A DNA stretch of 64,000 nt. Source: Amylostereum areolatum. Taxonomy: Eukaryota; Basidiomycota; Agaricomycetes; Russulales; Stereaceae. Each line of letters starts with the position of its first letter. Position 1 is the stretch's first letter. Under the pieces are notes generated by a model. That model had not been told where the DNA came from and ran no database searches. It worked only from the letters and a program-made list of their open reading frames with translations. Shown piece by piece: positions 42,431 through 53,063 of this stretch. The translations under genes were made by a program, and so were the position numbers. The stretch covers positions 45,209 through 109,208 of the forward strand of contig SAXG01000082.1 in NCBI GenBank assembly GCA_012932865.1, written 5' to 3'.

Positions 42431-44538
42431 TGATTGTCTTTGAACATGTTGGCAGTGCGTGCAAACGTTTCGCTGTCCATCTTGTTCACAAGCCTGGTGA
42501 TCTGATCCATCGGGGATTCTTCTGATGTCAGATTTGCTGTTCGTGCATTGATCGTTGTTTGGGTACGTTTCTCTGGGCAGTTCCTGGAGATGTGTCCTGG
42601 CTTCCGGCAGTAGAAGCATGATCCTGATTTCTGGAGTTCGGTACATTCTTGCGGGGTAAGGCGTCTGAAGTTTCGGCCGTTGTTTCCTGTTTGAGCGACT
42701 CTGGCGCTGGTAACGTTTCCTTTATTTCTGTTTCCTCTTCGGAATGGAATGTACGTCTGTGGTTTCTTGTACAGGAGTGTGAGATCGCTCGTCGGGTTCA
42801 TTGGTCTTGTGTAATGCCATTGGAATGCTTGAGCTTCTCGCCAGTTATTATCAATGCGCAATGCGAGTTCATACCATTCGTCAATATCGTTCGAGATGTG
42901 ATCTCTCTTGAGGATCTCGACTACGATATCGTTGCGCAGTCCTCTCTTGAATTGGTCGATCAATGCTTTATGATCGTAACCAGCTTCCATGGCATAGTCT
43001 CTGAAGATCGCGATATAATCCTTGGTTTCCATGGTACCTTGTTCTAGGCGCTGTATGTTGAACCTAGCGTCCCTTCCTGGGTCTATTTCTCTAAAGGTTT
43101 CTAAGAAGTAGTCGCGGAATGCCGTCCATGGAAGGTATACTTCTGGATCTAGACCGCGATCTCGTATTTTGTCGATCTTGCTTATTAAAAGGGATGCCCA
43201 GTGGAGGGCAGGTCCATCGGGGAGATGCGAGAGTATGAAGGTTATCTTACGCATGTTGGCTGCATACGTGTTGGGAAATGCTATGAAGCGAAGTACGCAT
43301 TGTTCTATGAACTTTGCTGCTTTTGCCCGGTCTCTTCCGTCGTATACTCCTAGTGCGTTTAGTTTGAATCCTTTGTCCTTGTCTTCGGGTTTTGATCCGA
43401 TTGTTCCTGTTCCTCTTGGTGGGGAATTCCCTGGTAGGTGCTTCGATTCTTTCGGAAGATCCGCGGTTGCTCCTCTTCCGAAGATGTAGTCTTGAACTTC
43501 TTTTCCTTTCTTATTGTCGATCGATCGGTCGGAAAGTGATGGTGATTGCGGTGATGGCATTTTCCATCCCATCGGTTCGACCATGCCAAGTCCTAGGGAG
43601 AATCGAGTCTCATGTCTCGGTTTTGCGGGATCGGCTGGTGTTGGAGTTGCAGGTGTCTGGCGCGGTACATTAGTCTCTCCAGGGGGGACATTGCCAGGTG
43701 CGGTGGCGGGGTCGGGTATCGAGGTGGTAGTGTCTCCCATTGTTGTGATGTTTTCGGGTTTTCTGAATAGATTTCCTTTTCTTCCTCGTGTGGTTCCGAA
43801 GATGTCGTCTGGTGATGGGGATCTTGTCGGGTTCTCTGTACGTTCTTCCGTTTCTGCTGTGCTCGATGGGCTGCGCTCTCGACTTCCTCCGGAATCGGAC
43901 TTAATTTGGGGGCTTGATATAGTTCTCTTAGGTTCTGGCGCGGTTTCCTCTGGAGGCGGTGCGGTTGTTGCGGTTTCTTGAGGATGCTGGAGTTTGGTTT
44001 GAGGGTTCTGTGGTTCGGTTGTTGTATCGGCTGTGTCGGTATCTGGATCAAATTCCCAGTAGTCTTTAATATTCCCGGTGTAAGGCTTCTCTTCGACTTT
44101 CTGTGCGTCCGGGTGTTTCCAGAGTTCTTCTGATGAGAGGGGCCCAATATGAGGTCTTGAATAATCTGGGCGCTTCCAATGTGAGTTGTCGTAGCTTCTG
44201 TCTTCTTTTTCTCTTTTGGATCTATCTTTGTAGTATTCTGCTGCTGGGGGAAGGTTGTATCTGTATATGGGTGGGTTCCACTGATATATGTATGTCCCTT
44301 TGCTTTCTTTCGCGATGAGGGCTCCGTCGTAGTAAAAAAGGAGATGATAGGGGTCAAATGTCCAGCGATGATCTTCGTTTCCGTTGGGGAAGTCTCGACT
44401 GCAGTTTGATTGGAGCTGAGGGATCTCAAAATCTGATGGTCTTTTTTCAGCGGGTTGTTCCGCTGACTCTGTGGTGGGTGTTTCGTTTGACGCTCTGCGC
44501 CAAACTGTAGGGTGAGCTAGTGTAGAGGAGAGCTCGTT
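42421..44538 (-). CDS. gag: Element A gag with AUG-less N-terminal extension
   Basis: 439 aa from ATG 43740. The same frame is open for a further 266 codons upstream, to the TAG beside the LTR, without an in-frame AUG. Capsid-like helices are followed by a zinc knuckle CFYCRKPGHISRNC. The gene ends in NQGF at the frameshift site. The ATG that opens a competing frame in B (33118) is ACG here, so that frame is not conserved, whereas the gag frame is. Confidence 0.85.
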   Translation of the reverse strand, partial: NELSSTLAHPTVWRRASNETPTTESAEQPAEKRPSDFEIPQLQSNCSRDFPNGNEDHRWTFDPYHLLFYYDGALIAKESKGTYIYQWNPPIYRYNLPPAAEYYKDRSKREKEDRSYDNSHWKRPDYSRPHIGPLSSEELWKHPDAQKVEEKPYTGNIKDYWEFDPDTDTADTTTEPQNPQTKLQHPQETATTAPPPEETAPEPKRTISSPQIKSDSGGSRERSPSSTAETEERTENPTRSPSPDDIFGTTRGRKGNLFRKPENITTMGDTTTSIPDPATAPGNVPPGETNVPRQTPATPTPADPAKPRHETRFSLGLGMVEPMGWKMPSPQSPSLSDRSIDNKKGKEVQDYIFGRGATADLPKESKHLPGNSPPRGTGTIGSKPEDKDKGFKLNALGVYDGRDRAKAAKFIEQCVLRFIAFPNTYAANMRKITFILSHLPDGPALHWASLLISKIDKIRDRGLDPEVYLPWTAFRDYFLETFREIDPGRDARFNIQRLEQGTMETKDYIAIFRDYAMEAGYDHKALIDQFKRGLRNDIVVEILKRDHISNDIDEWYELALRIDNNWREAQAFQWHYTRPMNPTSDLTLLYKKPQTYIPFRRGNRNKGNVTSARVAQTGNNGRNFRRLTPQECTELQKSGSCFYCRKPGHISRNCPEKRTQTTINARTANLTSEESPMDQITRLVNKMDSETFARTANMFKDNQGF

Positions 44539-44540
44539 CT
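44531..44540 (-). other. Primer-binding site, self-priming type (element A)
   Basis: 2 nt inside the LTR end; the 10-nt AGAACGAGCT (minus) is complementary to the inferred RNA 5' end, which maps to 44784-44775. Confidence 0.7.
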
Positions 44541-44542
44541 AG

Positions 44543-45093
44543 TGTTAAGGACGGTCCTTATCACGTGACAAGCGGCTCAGGCTACAGTACTCTTACGTGT
44601 GAGAAGTGGGATCAGGTGATCCAGACGTCTCGGTTTGTACGAAGGTGAAGGTTGATAGGCGAAGCAGTAAGTCTTCACGGAAGACTTAGGCAAGCTTATC
44701 GACTTAGTTTGCTTAGGATTCTCTTTAGTGTTTTAAGAGGAGGTTCTATTCAGAACAGTCCTGTATTTACAAAGAGAACGAGCTGGGGAATAGCTCGTTC
44801 GTTGAGCCTCCTTTTATAAGAAAGGAGGTCGAGTAAACATATGTACATTGAGCGACGGTTGTATCAAGTATCTACGGGGACGAGACTGTGGCACCGTCGT
44901 GGCTATGCCGTTGAGACGGTGACGATCTGCGGCACCGTCGTGGCTATGCCATTGAGACAGTGACAATCTGTGGCACTGTTGTGGTCGCGTCGTTGAGACG
45001 GTTACGAACTGGGGCACAGTCGTAATCCGTCGTTTAGCGACGTCCTTCCGAATAAGGTAAGGGAAAATGAGATACCTTATCGGAGTTGTAACA
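44543..45093 (-). repeat. 5' LTR of element A
   Basis: 551 bp. TATAAAA on minus starts at 44818 and the inferred RNA start AGCTCG is 34 nt downstream at 44784. U3 contains an extra 41-bp tandem unit (near 44900-44960) compared with the other LTR. Confidence 0.95.
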
Positions 45094-45098
45094 ACATT
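45094..45098. repeat. TSD of element A, right copy (ACATT)
   Basis: Matches 34914-34918. Confidence 0.95.
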
Positions 45099-45760
45099 TG
45101 CCTTGGGAGGAGCCTTGGGTCCACTTGGCAAGTAGACCTCAAGGTCATAAAAGTTGTAATCCAGAAACCCCAAGCTAGGTTTGGATGCCCAAGGACATGC
45201 TCAAGTAGCCTCAGATTCTGCAAGGAGCTCCCAAGACATATCCAAGTTGTTGTGTGCACATATTTTAGGGTTTAAAAAATCATTATTTATCATTCTACAG
45301 ATTGGGTACATGGGTTACACTATCAGATGTAGGTACAGGTACACAAGGCGTAGGAGGAGTGGGGTAGCAAAGACAGCACCAAGGGCATTAGGGACGCCAC
45401 AGTGGGTGCAGTGACGAGGGTGGTGGGGACACGGTGATGAGCGGAACGCCTCGTGCGCCGTCGTCTCGATCAGGTCCTGCAAGTGGGTCCTGTATAGCAC
45501 ACGCAGTACGGGCAGAATACGGTCAGCGGATGCATGACCGTACAAATAACGAGCGAAAAAAACCCCCGCACCACACACCAACTTGCCGCCAATGATCACA
45601 TTGCTCTCCGAGCCAACAACCGCGAACGAGAGACTCGTTCAGCTGGACCTCCTCCTCGTTGTTCTCATCCGTGTTGAAGGGGTACAAGCAGCAGTGGATG
45701 CACGTGTCCTGGATGTAGCGGTCGCGCGGCGCAGTGAGCTTCGAGCGCGTTGAAACGAGC
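45099..45760. other. Internal part of element E with a possible captured coding fragment
   Basis: CTTGG-rich start, then GC-rich DNA. On minus at 45600-45720 there is a protein-like run (RYIQDTCIHCCLYPFNTDE, then acidic) and at 45599-45430 another (VIIGGKLVCGAG, then RYLYGHASADRILPVL). Both are unrecognised and possibly a captured gene fragment. Confidence 0.3.
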
Positions 45761-46345
45761 GCGTTGGGGACGCGGTGGCGAGGGCGTTGGGGACGCGGTG
45801 GCGAGGGCGTTGGGGACGCGGTGGCAAGGACGTTGAAGACGCGGTGACGAAGGCGTTGAGGACAGGGTGACGAGGGCGTTGGGGATGCGGGGGCGAGGGC
45901 CTGGGGACACAGGTGGCGAGGGCCTGGGGACGTGGTGGCGAGAGCGTTGGGGACGCGGTGGTGAGGGCGTTAGGGACGGGACGCGGTGGCGAGGGCGTTG
46001 GGGACGCGGTGGTGAGGGCGTTGAGACAAGGGCGTTGAGGACGCCGCGGTGGGTGCGGTGACGAGGGCGGTGGGGACACAGCAATGAGGGCGTTGAGAAC
46101 GCGGTGACAAAGGTCTTGATGACGCGGTGGCAACGCGGTGACAAGGGGGGTGAGGCGAGGACGTTGGAACGCGGTGACAAAGGCATTGAGGACGCGGTGG
46201 CGAAGGCATTGAGGACGCGGTGACCAAGGCGTTGAGGACAGGGTGACGAGGGCCTGTGGACGCGGTGGCGAGGGCCTGGGGACGCCGCGGTGGGTGCATT
46301 GAGGACATAACGGCAGGGGCATCGAGGACGGGGGCAGGGACGTCG
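45761..46345. repeat. Degenerate 23-bp minisatellite
   Basis: Tandem units close to GCGTTGGGGACGCGGTGGCG plus AGG. The first three start at 45761, 45784 and 45807; roughly 25 increasingly degenerate copies follow. Confidence 0.85.
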
Positions 46346-46440
46346 AGCATGAAAGGGTGGGGCGTTGACGACATTGACGTGGCAGCGGAAGTGTTGAAGA
46401 TGGAGCGGTGGCGGTGACGAGGTGGTGGCAGGGGGCAGGG

Positions 46441-46525
46441 ATGACGGCGACGGTGACGACGACGACGCTAGGACCGACGACGGTGACGACGACGACGACG
46501 ACGGTCAACGACAACGACGAAGGTT
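46441..46525. repeat. GAC trinucleotide-rich tract
   Basis: Interrupted (GAC)n/(ACG)n repeats beside the minisatellite. Confidence 0.7.
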
Positions 46526-46837
46526 GTGGTCGGAGACAAGGAGAAGAGGGACAACGCGTTGTCGAGGTCAACGGAAATGATGGTTCACGTGACCATTCGT
46601 GTCGTTGATTTGCGAAGTCGCGAGAAATTCCGACTTGGCATCTATTGAGACTTAAGATTTTGTGCTGTAGAAGGCATTAACAAAAACTGCAAGTGTCCAA
46701 GTAAACTACTAAATTCCCAAGGTCAATTCCAAGCTCCGTTTATTTTACCAAGGCTACAAGTCATTTGACTCCAAGGCAAAGTGCCTCCAAGGTAAATCTC
46801 CAAGCCCAAGGTGCTTGCTCCAAGTCCAAGTTCACCC

Positions 46838-46861
46838 CAAGTACTCAGAGTTTTGCTGATG
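46838..46861. repeat. Right TIR of element E
   Basis: Perfect inverted match to 34795-34818; B's gag resumes directly after it. Confidence 0.85.
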
Positions 46862-46863
46862 CA

Positions 46864-47144
46864 GAGTCGCTCAAACAGGGAATAACGGCCGAAACTTCAG
46901 ACGCCTTACCCCGCAAGAATGTACCGAACTCCAGAAATCAGGATCATGCTTCTACTGCCGGAAGCCAGGACACATCTCCAGGAACTGCCCAGAGAAACGT
47001 ACCCAAACAACGATCAATGCACGAACAGCAAATCTGACATCAGAAGAATCCCCGATGGATCAGATCACCAGGCTTGTGAACAAGATGGACAGCGAAATGT
47101 TTGCACGCACTGCCAACATGTTCAAAGACAATCAGGGTTTTTAA
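46864..47144 (+). CDS. gag: Element B gag, 3' part with zinc knuckle
   Basis: Continues B's gag after E: GNNGR region, CFYCRKPGHISRNC knuckle, then the C-terminal tail ending GGT TTT TAA. Two substitutions relative to A lie within 40 nt of the E junction, and one (Thr to Met) further on. Confidence 0.85.
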
Positions 47145-47175
47145 ATTGTCCTTCAACCGCGGCTGTTGAAAGGAC
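47135..47175 (+). promoter_or_regulatory. -1 ribosomal frameshift signal at the gag stop (element B)
   Basis: G GGT TTT at 47135-47141, TAA at 47142-47144, 6-nt spacer, then a hairpin at 47148-47175 (10-bp stem with one bulge, 7-nt loop). The -1 frame continues LNCPSTAAVE into protease. Confidence 0.75.
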
Positions 47176-47824
47176 ACAGACAATAAACTTTTCAAGTCAA
47201 TCTCCTGTGCAGGAAACAGAAGATGACGTAAATAGAACAGTGTATATAAGGTCATACCAAGACGGAGCAACACACGCTCCATCAATTCATATACCTGTTA
47301 TGTTTCATGGAAAGATCTGTAAAGCCGCAGCAAAAGCACTACTAGATAGCGGAGCAAGCAGCACCCTGATCCATCCAGATTTCGTACGAAAACACAAGAT
47401 GAATCTGATCCAACTTAAGAAACCAATACCGATATACAACGTCAACGGATCTCGGAACACTCTGGGAGAGATCAAACAGAAGGTATACCTTCCGATGACA
47501 ATGGAAGGGATCAACGGAGAAATTCACCGCGAAAGCCTAGGATTATTCGTCACAGCCCTAGGAGGAGACAAAGTAATCTTAGGAACCCCTTGGCTCAAAA
47601 AACACAACCCCAGCATTGATTGGAGAAAGAGACAGATCACACTACAAACATGTCCAGGTACGTGCTCCACTACGAGTAAAACGATGAAAGGACGAACCCT
47701 TTCTACAATCATTCGAAGAACAGAAGGCAAACCATCACGCAACAATAGAAGAACAAGAAGATCCCGAATTCGATTCCGATTTCATCGAGATCAAGACGAT
47801 CAGAACATTCTATGGGAAAACTAA
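47141..47824 (+). CDS. pro: Element B protease, -1 frame
   Basis: Same protein as in A: LLDSGASS active site (near 47340-47360), VILGTPWLKKHNPSIDW near the end of the fold. It overlaps pol's frame at 47688-47824. Confidence 0.85.
   Translation, partial: LNCPSTAAVERTQTINFSSQSPVQETEDDVNRTVYIRSYQDGATHAPSIHIPVMFHGKICKAAAKALLDSGASSTLIHPDFVRKHKMNLIQLKKPIPIYNVNGSRNTLGEIKQKVYLPMTMEGINGEIHRESLGLFVTALGGDKVILGTPWLKKHNPSIDWRKRQITLQTCPGTCSTTSKTMKGRTLSTIIRRTEGKPSRNNRRTRRSRIRFRFHRDQDDQNILWEN
47658..47718 (+). other. Candidate 61-nt intron joining protease and pol (element B)
   Basis: Donor CAG/GTACGT, acceptor CATTCGAAG. Removal joins the protease frame (G/AA) exactly to the pol frame. Without it a +1 shift between 47688 and 47824 would be needed. 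The acceptor lacks a strong polypyrimidine tract, so this is tentative. Confidence 0.45.
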
Positions 47825-50800
47825 CATAGAAGCGATACCAGTTGCAGAAGAGACGAACGAAGCCAATACCTGGATAACAGCAAGAGCAACTAAGGCACAA
47901 GAACTCGCAGAAAGAGCGGCCATGGGAGAAAAGAAGAAGACGCTCGATGAGATGATTCCACCCAGCTACAAACAGTATCAGAAGGTATTCGAAAAGAAAG
48001 CATCGGAACGCTTCCCAATCAGTAGACCTTGGGATCATGCGATAGACCTGACCGAAGGATGGAAACCTCGAAATTGTAAATTGTATCCAATGACAGTACC
48101 AGAAAGAAAGGAACTAGACACATTTGTGGACGAACATCTACGAAAAGGATACATCCGAGAATCAAAATCAGAGATATCATCGCCCTTCTTTTTTATCAAG
48201 AAGAAAGATGGATCTCTTCGACCAGTACAGGACTATCGCTATCTCAACTCCATCACGGTAAAAAATGAATACCCGATCCCGCTCATCTCAGATCTCATCG
48301 ACAAACTCAAAGATGCTAAGATCTTCTCAAAGCTCGATCTCCGATGGGGATACAACAACGTTCGAATCAAAGAAGGAGATCAATGGAAAGCTGCGTTCAA
48401 AACAAACAGAGGCCTATTCGAACCAATGGTAATGTTCTTCGGACTGACCAACTCACCAGCGACATTCCAAGCAATGATGAACGCACTGTTCAAAGAATTA
48501 ATAGACACAGGAAAGGTAGTGGTATACATGGACGATATATTGATATTCACGGAAACGCTCGACGAACATCGAAAATTGATGAAAGAAGCCCTTCAAATTC
48601 TGGAACGGAACGATCTATTCCTAAAACCCGAAAAGTGCTTCTTCGAACAATCATCAGTTGAATACCTAGGCGTGATAATCACGCATAACAAGGTACAGAT
48701 GGACCCGATCAAAGTTCAGGGACTATCCGAATGGCCCACACCGAGGAAAGTAAAAGAAGTTCAATCCTTCCTCGGATTTGGAAATTTCTATAGACGCTTC
48801 ATCAAAGACTATTCTAAGATCACAAGACCACTATTCCAGCTCACAAAGAAGGACCACGAGTGGAATTGGACGACCGAATGTGAACACGCTTTCGAAAGAC
48901 TAAAACATGAATTCACGTCATCCCCCGTCTTGATCATGCCTGACAAAAACAAACCATTCCGTATAGAGAGCGATGCTTCCGACTTCGCATATGGGGCCAT
49001 TCTATCACAGCCGGATGAAACCGAAAGATGGCATCCAGTCGCGTACCTATCCAAATCACTATCACCCGCGGAACAGAATTGCGAAATATACGACAAGAAA
49101 CTTTTAGGAGTAGTAAAAGCTCTGGAACACTGGCGACACTATCTAGAAGGAGCGAACTACAAGATCGAAATCTGGACAGATCATAAAAATCCAGAATACC
49201 TTACAACAGCTCAGAAACTTAATCGACGGCAAGCACGATGGAGCCTGTACCTGTCCCGCTTTGACTACACCCTGGTGCACAAACCAGGAAGTACAAATAA
49301 AGCAGACGGACTTTCCAGAAGATCGGATCATAAAGAAGACATTCCAGACAACGACGAACGAATCCTACTCCATCCTTCGATATTCAAGGCTAGAGCCACC
49401 GGAAGAGGAACAGTCGAAGCAGTCGGAGATAAAGAACTCCTCAAGAAACTAAGGAACTTCTCACACCTAGATGATGAAGTTTGGACAGCACTATATACAA
49501 TCAAAAGATCGGGACCACGTACCCTTGCAAAAGGAATTGAAGATTGGAACTTTGAGAATGATTTGATCATCAGAAAAGGAAAGATCTACGTACCACAGAA
49601 TCTCGAACTCCGACGTATGATCCTAAAATCGCATCATGATCTCCAAACGATTGGACATCTAGGCAAAATGAAAACTCTAGAACTGGTACAAAGAAACTTT
49701 TGGTGGCCAAAGATGATTTCCTTCGTGAAAGGCTATGTTCAAGGATGTCCCGTATGCCAATCAACAAAGAATGTCACGCATCCGGCAAAACATCCATTAC
49801 AACCTACGGAAATACCGGAACGACCATGGGAAACAATCACATCAGACTTCATCACAGATCTTCCGATCTCCAATGGATTTGATTCGATCAACGTAGTCGT
49901 CGACAGATTCACCAAAACCGCAGTATTCACACCGTGCCTAAAGACGATCAACGCAGAAGAGACAGCCGATCTTCTGATCGACAACGTCTACAGACGATTC
50001 GGACTATGGAAAAGAATGATATCAGACAGAGGTCCTCAATTCGCGTCCAAAGTATTCCAATCCATTTGCGAAAGCCTTGGAATTATCTCATCGCTCAGTA
50101 CAGCGTACCATCCCCAAACAGACGGCGAGACAGAAAGAGTGAATCAAGAATTAGAACAATATCTTCGAGCATTTTGCAACGGAGATCAAACAAATTGGGC
50201 AAAACTTTTACCAAAAGCAGAATTCGCACACAACATACGACAACATTCAGCTACGAAAGCTTCCCCATTTGAACTCCTACATGGATATCAACCGGTTTTC
50301 AACCCAACAATACCAACCGATCCGCGAATACCGACAGCCGAAGAAAGAATAAAGAACTTTAAGGACGCGTGGGACAACACAGAAGCAAGTCTGGAAATAG
50401 CTGCTAAACTAATGAAGATGCAGCATGATCAAACGTTCACACTACAAGATCAACTTAAACAGGGCGACCAAGTATGGTTAGATGGAAAAAATCTTAACAC
50501 GGTATATCCAAAAACCAAACTAGCACCAAAGCGGTTCAGCCCATTCAAAATTGAAAAGGTTATAGGACCAGTAACCTATCGCTTGGAGCTACCAACGAAA
50601 TGGAAAATACACCTAGTATTTCACGTGGCACTGTTAATTCCGTTCAGAGAAACAGAACAATATGGCGAAGCTTATGAAAAACCGCCTCCGGAACTAGTAA
50701 ACGACGAAGAACTCTATGAACTAGAAACAGTAATAGCCTCAAAACTAGACAAACGGTATTCCGAACCATTACATTACTTCGTAAAATGGAAAGGCTACCC

Positions 50801-51020
50801 AGACTCCGGTAACACATGGGAACCAGCATCTAATCTTGAAGGATCAAAGGCTGCGATTGCAGAGTTCCACCGGAATAACCTGAAGGCACCGAGGTTGCTA
50901 CCACAGCCAATCAGAGATACCAACGCAGAATCTACTGATCCTGATGAGATCACTGTAACGCAGCAAGAGCGAAGGCCAGCACGACAAAAGAAACGCAAGA
51001 CGAAAGTAAAACACTGGTGA
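47719..51020 (+). CDS. pol: Element B pol: RT, RNase H, integrase, chromodomain
   Basis: 1032 residues from the ATG at 47922, preceded by an in-frame stretch. Same domain order as in A: RT with YMDD (48534-48545), RNase H (from ~48970), HHCC zinc finger and DDE integrase (~49640-50160), chromodomain (FVKWKGYPDSGNTW near 50780). Intact. Chromodomains of this class direct integration toward marked chromatin, which fits the nested cluster but is not shown by it. Confidence 0.95.
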
Positions 51021-51160
51021 GACTCAACGCCATTCAGGCGAATGCACTGCCAACAAGGGGGGGATAAAAACCCTATGGGTTCAACAAGACAGATCACCAA
51101 TGTCCACCACCCCAAACGCAGCCAACACCTCCTCTACCAATCCAATCGTCTCACCCAACA

Positions 51161-53063
51161 ATGTCGACCGCCTCCGCCTCGTCTGCAACAGAGCACACCA
51201 CACTCAGCAGGAACGCGCCCTCTGCGGAGACTGCTTCATCGCTCGATCGGCAGCAATCCTCGCAATTAAGTCAGTACCTCCTCCGTCTAGGTCAGGACCA
51301 GACGGAAGAACAGGGGGTAAGCCGATTAGAAGCACACAAAAGAACCCAGACTAAAGCACCCGAATTCCTCACAGGTGCTAATGCAATCCCCGTGGCCTGG
51401 AGTGACGGAAGTCCCACCGCCCGATTCCCCGATACTAGAGAGCCAGATAGCCCACATGATAGCCGGAGTAGCACTCGAGCAGGCCAGAGAACGGATCGAC
51501 GACCTCAAGAGGGAGTCAGCCGACGTCCAGAACATCTTGGAGAACCACATCAAGATTCTCGATGGAGAACTCCGCCAGCTGGACTCGAGGTACCTGACGC
51601 TCTCAACCGAAATGGAGGAGCGAGAGGTCAAGCTTCTTCGACGATTCCGGAAGCTAGCACAGCGGCTATACTCAACGTCGCAGAACTCCGAAGGTTCCTC
51701 ACTGAAGTCGGACACCGAGTCAACTGGCTCAACTGGGAAAGACACACCTTCCGTGCCGCTTACGAAGGAGAAATCCTCCGAAGGCGAATGGAAACTACCG
51801 GAGTTCCCCATATGTCATCACGCGACGGCCCCGACATCGACCTCATCTTCCATGGATATCACATCTCCCCGGGCTACACTGTTCGACCCGATCCCATCAC
51901 ATCCGCCCTCACCAGACCCCCATTCCTTCCTAACGCCCCTCCACGACCCGTCACCGCTCCCACACTGCCAGGATCCCTACCCATCCCTGGCATCACCCAG
52001 ACTAACCCCATCCAGCCTCCCATCGCTGGAGACGGAGTACCCGGAAAGCTATCCGGACAGCTATCCGGACAGCCCCTGGCTTCCCCAGAGCCCAGACAAC
52101 CGACCAGCAATCCGCAACCAATACCTAGGACATCTTCTCGGCTGCCCGCGATGCCTAGACCGCCAACTCCATTCCCGGTATCTGCTAGCGACACTCCCAT
52201 GCCATGGCACGGAGGCCCCCCTGCTTATCCCTCGTTCCTACGCTCACACCCCGACTACGATTGAGATTCCATCGCCCAGGATCCCCGAATCACCCCACAG
52301 CGACGTAAACATGATTCTGTCGACCCCGACGGAAGACCGCTCAAGCGGATCAGAGACATCGGATTCCCCGATGCATCGGGTAAGGAAGAACTTCCGGGAA
52401 CTCCGGAAGATAGTCGACCAAATGATGGAGAACCGCACTCACCAGAACCAAGAGCACGACTCAACGGACGAGTCGGACAGTTCGACAGACGAGCCAAACA
52501 GTTCGACGGACAACAAAATAGAGGAAGTAGCCGAGAATCCCTCGGACCAATGGAGCAACGAGCCGACCACATGGACGCAAGAGAAGTGGGACGCGATTCC
52601 CGTGAAGCCGCGGAAACACTGCTGGAAATGCGGCGAGCGAGGCCATCTCCGCCGAGACTGTCCCCTTCGCAAGAACGATCCCCCTCACTTCCCCCAATCA
52701 CGGTCCTGCTACCCTCTCCAATCACGGACTCCTCTTCATCGCCCACACCCGAACCGGCCGGATATCAGTTACGGTCCAGGAACACTGATGTCCCACCCCC
52801 ACCTCCAACGTACCGACGCTACCGCCCGCGCCCACAGGCAGCTTCTAGGATTCCTCACGCAACGTGAAAGCCTGACGCATGAAGCCGCCCAGCACGCCAC
52901 TGAACAGTGGTTGTACTGGGAGGACGCGGTACTCCGCACTCAGCAGGAACCCCCTTCGCGCTTCAACCACTCCTGGCGTGTCGACGATCTCTTCTGGAAA
53001 GAAGAAGACTGGGACCTGCAGGAAGCGGAAGAATCGAAGGATCAATGGCCGGAACCCTGGTAA
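51161..53063 (+). CDS. Element B ORF4, spliced coiled-coil/CCHC protein, 614 aa
   Basis: Exon 1 51161-51316 (52 codons), intron 51317-51374 (58 nt, GTAAGC...TTCCTCACAG), exon 2 51375-53063. Splicing is inferred because exon 2's frame opens exactly at the acceptor and joins exon 1 in phase 0. Domains: Ser/Gln-rich leader, coiled coil about residues 70-160, Ser/Pro-rich 190-360, acidic patch, CWKCGERGHLRRDC knuckle at about 460-475, and a Trp-rich acidic C-terminus (FWKEEDWDLQEAEE). It sits in the env position, 141 nt after pol. An upstream ATG (51100) opens an 84-codon frame with a CxxC pair and may be a leader ORF. No known homologue comes to mind. Confidence 0.75.

Larger units (their letters stand above)
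34919..45093 (-). mobile_element. Element A: complete Ty3/gypsy chromovirus, minus strand, 10.2 kb
   Basis: LTRs at 44543-45093 (5') and 34919-35427 (3'), flanked by the TSD ACATT. Same gene order as B. gag, protease, pol and ORF4 are open; ORF5 and ORF6 each carry one TGA. The LTRs differ by about six substitutions, one single-base indel and a 41-bp tandem unit. Except for ORF5 and ORF6 the coding set is intact, so it may still be competent or nearly so. Confidence 0.95.
34795..46861. mobile_element. Element E: DNA element with 24-bp perfect terminal inverted repeats, containing element A
   Basis: The first 24 bp (34795-34818, CATCAGCAAAACTC...) are the exact reverse complement of the last 24 (46838-46861). 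Both sides are flanked by CA, a probable 2-bp TSD inside B's gag. Without element A and its TSD it is about 1.9 kb. Both subterminal zones are crowded with CCAAG/CTTGG motifs (34820-34915, 45100-45170, 46690-46836), a pattern typical of transposase-binding subterminal repeats. No transposase is recognisable, so it looks non-autonomous. The superfamily is not assigned. Confidence 0.75.

Noticed and set aside
45639..46571. Long minus-strand open frames over the 23-bp minisatellite
   Set aside because: Produced by the GC-rich tandem repeat; repetitive Pro/Arg/Ser translation only.
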